Shown: piece after piece, positions 27,744 through 39,700 of the stretch
Layout of the letters: each line of letters begins with the position of its first letter
Numbering within the stretch: position 1 is the first letter of the stretch
DNA from: Acinetobacter higginsii
GTDB lineage: Bacteria > Pseudomonadota > Gammaproteobacteria > Pseudomonadales > Moraxellaceae
DNA: 64,000 nucleotides
Assembly (NCBI RefSeq): GCF_000369525.1
Contig: NZ_KB850072.1
Coordinates: 804,760 to 868,759 of the forward strand
Direction of reading: 5' to 3'
Program-made: the position numbers and the translations under genes
Notes under the pieces: generated by a model
The model's database searches: none
Told to the model about the DNA's origin: nothing
What the model saw: the letters and a program-made list of their open reading frames with translations, nothing else

Positions 27744-30700
27744 ATGTCAGAATCTACCCTAAAACCATTTACAGGTAAACTTGACGACAATACTAATTCT
27801 AAACAACAGCCAACATTAAAACCATTTACAGGTGCACTTGATGGTGAGGAGAAAGGTGTTGCTGGTCACTTGAAAGATACTGGTTTATCAGCATTAAAAG
27901 GTGCTGTAGCGGTACCTGAATTAGGTGTAGGCGTCATGGATATGATGTCTGATGGTGCTGTAGGGAAAACACTTGAAAATAATGATGGTGTTATTGGCTT
28001 CCGACCAAAAGAAGCAAAACAGGCTCTTGGTGAATCACATACTGACCAATATAAGAAACAACAACAAGCCTTTGCTGATGCTGGAAAAGATGGAAATTGG
28101 GTAGATAAGGTTGTAGATAAAACCAAAGTTGCTTTAACAAACCCATCATTAATTACAAATACTGTTGTTGAGTCTGTGCCAGCAATGTTGGCTGGTGGCG
28201 TAATCGGTCGTGCAAGTGGTATTGTAAATCCTGTAGTAGCCGGTGCTGTTGGAGAAGGCTCAGTCATGGCAGGTAGCCAAGCTGAACAAATACGCCAAGA
28301 TACTGTAGATGGTCGACTAACTGCTGATCAATCTTTGGCAGGTGCAGCAACAGGTGTCTTAGGTGGTATTTTTGGTTTTGCTGGCGGTAGACTTGCCCAA
28401 AAAATGGGTATTGGCGATGCAGAAACTATGTTGGTTAATGGTAGATTTGGTCCAGCAGAAATAGCTGGCGAGATTGCCTCAACGCCTGCGAAATCTGTAC
28501 CTCGACGCATCATTGAGGGTGCAATTTCAGAAGGATTTTTGGAGGAATTACCACAATCTGTATCTGAACAGATTTTACAGAATCTTGCATTAGATAAGCC
28601 CTGGAGTGAAGGAGTTGAAGATGCTGCTGTAATGGGAACTTTGGCAGGCATGGCCATGGGTGGTGCAGCCAATATCATTTCTGGCCACAATCAAAATAAT
28701 GATACTCAAGATAATCAAACTGAGTCTAATCTACCTACCGCCCCAATAGCACCACCCCAATTAGGTTCTGGTACTGATAATTCTTTGACTGGTGAATATA
28801 TTCCACGTTCAGAAACTTCAATTGGAACTAATGGACAAACTCGCACATCATTTGTGTACGATCAGCCTTCTACGGAGGCAGATAATTTATTGGGCAATAG
28901 TAACGAATCCAATTTTAGTGGCTCAACTGGTTTAGACCCATCAAATAATCCTTTATCTCCAAATGGTGGCAAATACCTTGATATTCCTCAACCACAATTA
29001 CCATCTGAACAACTTGGGATTAATCCTAATAATGGACCAATGTCATCAGCTGCAGCTTTAGCTGTAGATAGTGGAGCATCGCAAGTTATTCAAGATACTA
29101 ATTCTCAGCCAGTAACAACTGCCGACTCAATAAAACATGGAATGAGTGAAATCAGTAGAGGAATGGATGAAGGTGCGCGTGAACAGGTTGCCCAATATAT
29201 CAATGAAGGTAAAACAGAAAGATTGACATATCGTAAAGATGACGCAATTCAGTCTGCATTATCTAACCCAAATTATAATGTTCAATCAAATGCAGATGGT
29301 AGCGTGACAGTTATTGGTGTTAAAACCGCTGATAATGTATGGCATGGAATTTCTAATGAAGGTAATAGCAATCAACAAATTGGCGTGCAACAACAAGACA
29401 AGCCTGTTTTTTCCAGTAATGAATCTGTCGGAACTATGCGCTATGCGCAAGATATTACCACTCAGGCACTAGAATATTACAAAAATGATAATGCTGAACT
29501 CTTAGATAGAAAATCATCATTGACAGGGAAAGGGCCTGCTACAGATTTGCTGTACTACAAAAACTCTCCTTCATTCAGCAATGTTCAAGTCGAAGATGCT
29601 GGTAATAAAGCAGTGGTCAAGCTTACTAATGCAAAAACAGGGCAAATTACTGAGCGTGAATATCCAAAATCTTTGATTGCATTCAATGATTTCTTGGATT
29701 CAAACACAAAGAATGCTGTAACTCCAGTTAATGATAATACTGATGTAATAGCCAATCTTGAGCAAAAATTGGCAGATTCTAAAAGTGTTGTGAAAAAAGC
29801 TCAGATCAGAAAGGAGATCGATAGCCTAAAAAATTCTTCTCCAAGTGTAGAAATTGAGCAGGCTGTAAAATCTAAGGATATTGAGCAATCAGCTAACGAA
29901 GCTGCAACGAGTCCTTTGAATAATGTTCCTGAGCCTACACCTGCTCAAATAGAAGCTGGTAACTATAAGAAAGGGCATATCAAATTTAAGGGTTTGGATA
30001 TTTCAATTGAAAATCCAAAAGGCTCTAATCGCTCAGGTAAGCGCCCTGATGGTACTGAATGGTCGCATACTATGAGTGACCATTATGGATACATCAAACG
30101 CACTGAAGGAGCTGACAGTGAGCAAATTGATACATATATCGGGAAAAATCCAGATTCAGATCAAGTATTCATTGTTGACCAGCTTGACCAAGAAACAGGT
30201 GGTTTCGATGAGCATAAGGTTATGCTTGGTTTTGACAGCCAAGAAGCAGCTACGAGTGCTTATAAATCCAATTTTGATGAAGGATGGAAAGTTGGTCCGA
30301 TTCGATCAATGAAAATTAATCAATTCAAAGATTGGCTAAAGAATGATGATACGACTAAACCATCTGTATCAAAAATACTTCCAAGTAAGAAAGAAACCAA
30401 AAATCTTGCTACAACGTTAAATAATATCCAACTATCTAATCGAGCACAGGCTGGATACGAATTAGCGAAAAATTCGGGTAACCGTATAATTTACAGCGAT
30501 AATAAAGGTCAAATTGATACGGCTGATATTGTTGTTAACAGCCTTAATGCAAAGGGTCACGAGTTTTATTTAGCCTTAGGTACAGATAAGCATAGCGTAG
30601 GCAAATACAAAGTGATATCTGAACATGGTTTAACTGTAGGTGGTTTTCATGCTACTGAAGCTGAAGCATTAAAAGCATTTAATGACAAAATAAATAGTGT

Positions 30701-33700
30701 TACGGACAAGCAGTTACAGGAAGCATTTGAACGTGCTGCAAAAATTGTTCAAGATAGTGGTAAGTCCCAAGATGATTTCAAACAACAATTTGAAAATGGG
30801 CTTTATAGTCGTAAGACTGCAACGACTCAAAACAATCAGGATTCGGGTAATGCAAACTCTATACAAACCAAAAATCTATCCAGTAACGATACGAAACCAT
30901 CTTCAACAGATGGCACCACTGGCAATCGAAATAGCCAACCGTTGGATGATGGGTTGGCAAAAACGAGTGGAAGCACTGATCGTGACAGGGGAGTATCTGG
31001 ACGCACTGAAAAATCAGGAAGAACAGGAACGGACAGCGTACAGCAACGAACAGAGCCGTCATCTGGCACGTCACGAGATAGCGGAACTGTACGGGCTGGA
31101 AGCAGCACCACCGTATCCGAGCGAGAGTCAGAGTTAGATCCAGCGACCGCAGAAATCTCAGAAAAACCTGTATTAGATAATGACTTTAATTTACAGGATG
31201 AGGAAATTGGCAAAGGTGGTATACGCCAAAAATATAAAGATAATATTGCTACCATAAAAATACTAAAAACGTTGGAGTTAGAGAACCGTGTTGCTACACC
31301 TGAAGAACGTAAGCAAATTGCACAATACGTTGGGTGGGGAGCTTTAAAAGGCGTATTTGATAAAGACAATAAACAATGGTCTAAAGAATACAACGAACTT
31401 AAATCATTACTTTCTGATGCTGAGTACGCAGCTGCACGAGCATCAGTTTTAAATGCCCATTACACATCGAAAGATGTAGTGAATGGCATAATATCCATTG
31501 TAGAGCGCCTTGGATTCAAGAGTGGACGTGTGCTTGAGCCGTCAGTGGGGACAGGTAATTTCTTTGGTTTAATGCCAGCCAGTTTGCGAAAAAAATCGGA
31601 ACTACACGGAGTAGAGCTTGACCCAATTACAAGTCAAATCGTTGCTGCACTCTACCCAAGCGCCAAAATAGCAAAGGCAACAGGTTTTCAGGACTTTCAA
31701 GTTCCTGCTGAATATTTTGATTTAGTAATTGGTAATCCTCCATTTGGTAATGAACCAGTTGTCGATAATGACCGTAGTCCATATTCAGGATTCTCAATCC
31801 ATAACTATTTCTTTGCTAAGTCCATAGATAAACTTCGTCCTGGTGGTGTGTTGGCTATGGTGGTATCTCATAATTTTATGGATGCGCGGACCAACAATAA
31901 CCGAAAGTGGATAGCTGAACGGGCCGATCTTTTAGCTGCAGTGCGCTTACCTAACACCGCATTTAAAGAAAATGCTGGTACAGAGGTTGTCACAGACATC
32001 ATCGTATTGCGTAAACGTGGTAAAGATGAAAAGTCTAGTAATGTTGAGTGGGTTGAAACTGGTCTTGAAACTTTGGTTAATACCAAGACGGGTGAGGAAT
32101 CTCAACACCATGTTAATAACTATTTTATAAATAATCCAAAGCATATTTTGGGTGAATCTACTGCCACGGGTTCAATGTATAAAGCGAATGAATATACAGT
32201 TGAATCTTTGAATTATCCGCTTGGAAAGTTACTCAGTAATTGGGTATCAGAATATATTCCTGAAAATATTTATCAGCCTATTTCTCGGACTGATGTGATG
32301 TCCAGTGCAAATTATTCTGTTCCTGATGGAGTTAAAGTAGGCTCATTTTTTATCAATGATAAGGGTGACGTGTTACAGCGTGGTGAGGATGAGCTTGGTT
32401 CAAAAACAGCTCAATTATGGCTTTCTCCAAACAATAAAGCATTGGAGCGTATGAAAGGTATGATCGCTTTGCGTGATGCCTTGCGTGATCAGATGCGTAT
32501 GGAAAAATCACTCGACGCAGATTCACAGCAAATTGAAGCAAACCGCAAAAAGTTAAATGATCTGTATGATCAGTTTCATAAAAACTTTGGTTATTTAAAT
32601 AGCCAGACTAATAGACGGATTTTTCTGGATGATACCGAATCAGCTTTGGTACAGGCACTTGAATTTGATTATGACCGTGGTGTAAGTAAATCGGTAGCTG
32701 AGCGTGAAGAAATTGAAGCGCGTCCAGAATCAGCGAATAAAGCTGATATTTTCAAAATGCGTGTGCTTTTTCCACCAACCAATAACATTAAGGTCTATAA
32801 CGCCAATGATGCATTACTAGCATCTTTGAACTACAAGGGTAAAGTTGATCTTGATTACATGGCTGAACTATACGATAAGCCTGTCGCTGAGATTGTGAGT
32901 GAATTGGGGGAATCTGTTTATAACGACCCAATTCGTGGCATGGTTATGGCTGACGAATATTTGTCAGGGGATGTGAAAACCAAGCTTGAAGAAGCACAAG
33001 CGATGGCAAAGAACGATTCAGAATTTAAGCGCAATGTTGAAGCCCTTAAAAAAACAATTCCTAAGGATAAATTGCCAAGCGAAATCCATGCAACTTTGGG
33101 GGCTAGCTTTATTCCTACCAAAATTTATGATGAGTTTGCCCAAGAAATAACAGGTATGAAGTTTGGTTTTCGTTATTTGAAAGCAACGGGCCAATGGATT
33201 GCAACGACTGATGGTACAGCCGATCCTGCATTAAATGTGGGTAAGTGGGGTACAGAGTCTATGCCTGCCGTAGATATTTTAACCCGTACAATGGCTGGAC
33301 AAGGCGTTTTGGTTACCAAAACTAATAAAAGCCAACTTGGTGGTTCCCATACTGTTGTTATGGAGAAAGAAACTGAGGCCGCTCGTGAGAAACAGTCAGC
33401 TTTAAAAGTTGAATGGCAACGCTGGTTGTGGGCAGATCCTGATCGTGCTGAACAAGTGGCTACGATTTATAACGAGAAAATGAATAGGATTGTAAATCGG
33501 AAATTTGACGGTTCTCATCTTACATTTCCTGGCATGAATCCTATCATGGCATTATTGCCACATCAGAAAAATGCAGTCTGGCGAGTACTTCAAGATAGAC
33601 AAGTATTACTTGATCATGTCGTAGGTGCTGGTAAAACATTTGAAATTGTCACTGCATTTATGGAAATGCGACGTTTAGGAATTGCCCGTAAGCCGTTTAT

Positions 33701-36700
33701 TGCGGTACCAAATCATTTGACCTTGCAATGGCGTAGTGAATTTAACCGTCTGTATCCAGGTTCAAATATCTTGGCTGCTACCCCTGATGATTTCTCAAAG
33801 GGTAACCGTGAGAAATTTTTCTCAAAAATAATCACGGGTGATTGGGATGCAGTCATTGTTGGTCACTCATCACTGAAAAAAATTGCATTACCTGCCGAAA
33901 CTGAAAAAGCAGTTTTGGAAGAACAAATAAACGAAATCACAGCGGCTATTGAGGATGTTAAGCGTGATCGTGGTGATCGAAATATTATCCGTGACATGGA
34001 AAATATTCGGACAAGATTGCAAAATCGAATGAAACAGCGGATTCAGAATCTTGGGGATCGAGATAAGGTCGTTACATTTGATGAATTGGGCGCGGATGCG
34101 TTTGCTGTAGATGAGTTGCATGAATTTAAGAATTTATTCTACAACACGACTATGCAGCGTGTACCAGGTATGGGAAATCCGAAAGGTTCAGATAAGGCAT
34201 TTGACTTGTTCGTTAAATTACAATGGATGTTCAATACTTTTGGCAATGATAATGCAGCGGCAATTGGCGCCACTGGTACGCCTGTGTCAAATTCATTGGT
34301 AGAGATGTTTAACATGCAACGCCTGTTGCAATACCCAACTTTGAAAGCTAATGATCTTCATGTATTCGATGCTTGGGCCAAACAATTTGGCAGCGTTGAG
34401 TCTGTTTATGAAGTTTCGCCATCTGGTACAGGTTTCAGACAGTCAAACCGATTCAGTAAGTTTAAAAACCTGCCAGCATTAATGGCACTGTATAACAGTT
34501 TTGCCGATACTGTGACACTTGACGATCTGAAGGCTCAGGAAATTGCACGCGGTAAAACTTTTCCTGTACCAAAAATTGTAGGTGGTCGACCACAAAACGT
34601 AGTTGCTAAACGCTCTGATCAAGTTGCCGAGTTTATGGGTACACCTGAATTGGAAATTATAAATGGTCAGCCAGTTTTCCAATTTGACCCACGACAAGGA
34701 GATACCTTTGCATTTGCACCTCAGGATAATGGAAGTGTGTCACTTGGAATACTTGATGAGAGTGGTTTAGTTAAGGTTTCTGGACTTTTTGCAACAGAAC
34801 AAGATGCACGCCTTGCACTTGTTGAATATGCTTTAACACCTAAGATATTTGTCGATGAGAAATCAATTTTAGGTCAATTCAATAATCTTAAAAGCCTTAC
34901 CCAGCAAACGAAGGGTAAAATAAATGCCTTATCACTAACAGGTCAGGCGAATAAGGCAGGGTTGGATTATCGTCTAATTAATCCATCGGCACCTGATTTT
35001 AAAGATTCCAAAATAAATAAAGCAGTGGCTCATACCCTTGAGATTTATCAGAGATGGAATAAGGACAAAGGTACACAGTTAATTTTCTGTGATATGTCTA
35101 TTCCATTATCTGCACGTAGCGGCTTTGCTAACAAGGAACGTCGGATTTACGTCAGAAATGACGGTAACCTTACACATAAGAAAGGAACCATGCATACAGT
35201 TGAAGGGCAAGAAGAATTACCTTTCTTTGTGGTAAAAGAAGGCAGTGGTAAAGATAAAACATCCTTTACTGTTTACGATGCCGTATCAGGTATGCGTGTT
35301 AAAGGTGGTATGCCAAGCAAGGCCATGGCCATTGAGCAAGCATCTCAGTTAATCAAGAATGAGGATTCTCGCCAGACTTGGATTAATGCGATTGAGCAGG
35401 CTGGTGAGATAGAACAGGATGTGATTGATGAATATAACAGTGAGCATGAAATTGATGCTGAGGCAGTAGAATCAATTACAAGAGATGATATTGCAGGCTC
35501 ATCTGGAGCAACGCAATTTTCCGTGTACGATGACATTAAAGCTAAGTTGATCAAACGCGGGATTCCAGAGCGTGAAATAGCCTTTATCCACGACTACAAC
35601 ACTCCATCGGCAAAAGAAAAGCTCTTTAAAGCGGTAAATAGTGGAGCTGTCCGTGTACTTTTAGGCTCAACACAAAAGATGGGTGCTGGTACCAACGTTC
35701 AACAACGACTTGTTGCCCTACATCATATCGATGCGCCATGGAAACCAAGTGATCTGGAACAGCGCGAAGGACGTATTGTTCGTCGTGGCAATAGACTCTA
35801 TGAAAGAGATCCTGAAAATTTTGAAGTTGCCATTTACCGCTACGCAACGGAACAGACCTATGATACCCGTCGCTGGCAGATTCTTGAGCATAAAGCCCGT
35901 GGTATCGAGCAGTTGCGGAACTACGATGGCTCATTAAATGAGATTGATGACATCGAGGGTGAAGCCGCAAATGCAGCTGATATGAAAGCAGCGGCATCTG
36001 GTGATCCATTAATTCTTGAAGAAACACAATTGCGTAATGAAGTTAGACGCTTGGAGACTTTGCAAAGTGCACATGTTGATGAAAAGCAAATGTTGCGTGG
36101 TCGTATCCGTCAGAATCAGCGTTTTATTAATGAAACTTCTCCTAGACTGTTAAGTGAATATAACTCGTTGATTGAGACAGCGAACAAACATCCCTTACCT
36201 GTCAAAGACAAATTTGTTGGAATAAAAGTTGATGGTCGTACAATCAATGACCGCGAAAAGGCTGTCACGACAATTCAATCTCAGCTTAAAAATGCATTTG
36301 CTGGTCAGCGTGAGGTGATATTCAATTATCGAGGTATATCGTTCAGTCTGGAAAATATTGCTGGACAGGTACACTTGAATTCACCAACCGAAAGAATGGC
36401 AACATTTGATACTACAAAAGATAATTTACCATCTGCATCAGGCATGCTTACACGGTTCGCAAATTACATAGGTCGTCTAAATGACCATGTTATTGAAATT
36501 GATCATGAAGTCGATGTAGCCAAAAATCAGATTGAATCGATGTCACTGCAGCTTGAGCAGCCATTTGCACAGGCACAAGATTTGATTAATGTGCGTGAAG
36601 CACATAAGCGTGTGCAACGTAGATTAATTGCCAAAGGACCAGAGATTCCCGCAAATCAGAAACCTATTTTGGAAAAAGCACTTAACAAACAACGAGCAGA

Positions 36701-39700
36701 ACTTGAGGAATTAGGGTTAGGAGATACCCTCAAAGAGTTTGATGGAAATAATGATTTAAAAAATTGGTCCCGTGATGACTTGAAGCCAGATAATCAACGA
36801 CGTGGGGCATCATCAATTGATACTATTTTCGGAACCCTTTCCCGTAATAGTGCCGTCCGTCACGTTGCGTCGATTCTTGATCATCTCAAATTGACCACTA
36901 CACAGGATACGTCGACTGGAATCCTCAGAATTTCCGACAAGAGTGGTTTGGGTAGTTTCTCTGTGCAAGTTATTTCTAGCTTTGATGGTCTTCCGAAAGA
37001 AATACAGGAAGCCGCCACCTATCAAGATGAATATGGTAATACCCAAAACTATGTAGTAAGTGGCGTATGGCATGGCGATACTCTGTATTTAGTTGCAGAT
37101 GGCATCGAAGGTAATAGTGATAAACAGATTACTACGTTTGAGGCCTATCAGGAAACTATAATACATGAAGTCATTGGACATTTTGGTGTTCAACAGATAT
37201 TCGGTAATGAATATAAGACTAAATTCCAACAACTTTATAATGCTCTTGGGGGACTAAAGGGAATTAGAAAAATTGCGCGTGAGAATGGTGTGGATATGCC
37301 ACAGTTTGAAAGTGCATATATTGAGCCATATACCCAAGGAGCAGAAAATGGGCTTTATGATCCTCTTGATGTACAACAAGCTTTAGTTGGGGAATTATTT
37401 GCATTTGTTGCCCAAAATCAGGAAAAAAAGCCATTTATAAGCCAGAAAATAAAAGAGGTAATTGGATATATTCGTCAGTGGTTCCGTGATCGTGGCTATG
37501 ATAAATTTCTATCACGTTACAATGACTCTGATTTAATGATGTTTTTGTCAGAAGCTCGTAAGGCCGTAGTTGATCGCAGCTATTTGGGAAAATATAAAAA
37601 TCAACAATTTCCATCTAAGATCAATTCTGATACTCCGCTTTATAGTCGTCGCACTAAAAGTAATTCAGGCACTACAATTCAACAAGCACGCGATGCATTG
37701 GTAAAACGTTTTGGCGAGGATACTATTGCCGAATTGGAACGCCAAGGTAAACTTGAAATTATTCAGGATTACCAAGTTGAAGGTGTTGAGGGTTTTTATC
37801 ATAACGGCAAAGCGGTACTTGTAGCATCAAACCTAACCGATCACAGTGTCATACCAACATTCCTGCATGAGTTGGGTGGTCATGCTGGTTTTCAAAATAT
37901 GATGACCCAAAAGCAATATAATGAATTGATGAGCCAATTTAATAAATTGGTTGATCAGGGCAACCCTGTTGCTATGGCTGCAAAATTACTTGCGGAACGT
38001 GAACTAGGTTCTGAGCGTCAACATCTAGAGTATTTGCCATACCTATTAACACTCTCATCAACTATGCAACAACGTAATGTAGTACAGCGTAATGCACTAC
38101 AAAAACTTATAAACAATTTAGTGACGTATGTTAAAGCAACGCTATTTGATAATTTTGGAATAAATCTCAATCTTAACCCGAATGACATAGTTGCACTTGC
38201 TGAGCGAATGATTGAGAAATCCTCATATAATGCTGAAAATGTTAATTCACCTCTATATAGTCGTCAGTTTTTTGATAATACAATAAATAATTTAAGTGAA
38301 AGCATTAAACATTTGTCTGCAAAGTCGATCAAGGATAAAACAGGCTATAAAAAGACTGATTGGTTGGGTATGGGGCTATCTGCTTTAGGTCGTCGCCAGC
38401 TTACTGAAATTTATAGCAAAATACTTCCTCAGTTAAATCAATACAATGATTTGGCTGCTCAAATGGATGCTGATAAGAATGATGCTGGGGCGGAAGCTGA
38501 TAGTATCGTGCGTGATTGGGCAAATCTAAAAGATGAAAGTCAGCTAGCAGATTTAATGCATGATGCGACTTTGGCAAAGATTGACCCAACTAAGCCATAT
38601 GTAAAAGGAGATAGTGTTTCTCGATTCAAACAATTACGAGATGATTTCAACGCTTTATCACCAGAATCACAAGCAATGTTCATAAAAGCTCGTGATGCTT
38701 ATAAAAAGCACTATGCGAAAGTGCATCAAGCTATCAAGGAACGTATCTTGCGTTCTGAACTGTCCAGCCAAAAGAAAGCGGATTTGCTGAAACAGATGGA
38801 TGTCCAGTTCTTTGGTTATTCCAAAGGAGTGTATTTTCCTTTAGCTCGTTTCGGTAAATATGTTGTGGTGATGCGTAATCAAAATGGTGAAGTAGAAAGT
38901 GTCAGCCGTGCTGAAACAATGGGTGAGGCTCAGGCGTTACGGTCTGAACTTATGCAGAAATATCCAAATTATAATGTTGGTAAGACTAGATTGGATAAAG
39001 AATACAATGAAGATCGTGATGCTGTTGGTCGTGGGTTTATGACCAGTCTATTTGCAGAGGTGGATAATTTAGGTCTATCGACTGCGGAACAAGCTGAATT
39101 TGAAGATACCCTAAGTCAGCTTTATTTATCCTCTATGCCTGATTTGAGTTGGGCGAAACATGGGATTCACCGTAAAGGTACAGCAGGATTTAGCCAAGAT
39201 GCTCGTCGAGCATTTGCACAGAATATGTTTCATGGTGCTGGTTATCTTGCCAAGTTACGCTATGGCGACCAATTGGCAGAGCAACTTGATGATATGCAAA
39301 AGTACGCTGATGAACAGGAAAAACAGGATAACTCTTATGACCAGCCCACAGCTCAACGTGTCATTGATGAAATGAATAAACGTCATAAAAATTTAATGAA
39401 TCCTAAGTCAAATGCATTTTCAAGTGCCTTAACAAGCTTAGGATTTATCTATTATTTAGGTCTTTCACCAGCAGCAGCAATGGTCAACTTGTCCCAAACG
39501 GCATTAGTTGCATACCCGATCATGGGTGCAAAATGGGGCTTTGATAGAGCAGCAAGTGAATTACTGAAAGCCTCAAACGATTTTAGAAAGGGGGTGGATT
39601 TCCATAAAGTTAAATGGGATGGAACGAAAACTGAATTATACAAAACTATCAGTTCAGATATTTCAAAATTTCTAAATAAGGATGAAAAACAAGCTTATGA

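Noticed and set aside
30836..31393. A 185-codon open frame on the reverse strand inside the giant gene
   Set aside because: It is the complement of a Ser/Thr-rich low-complexity linker, has no ribosome site or recognisable protein, and the forward frame is continuous.
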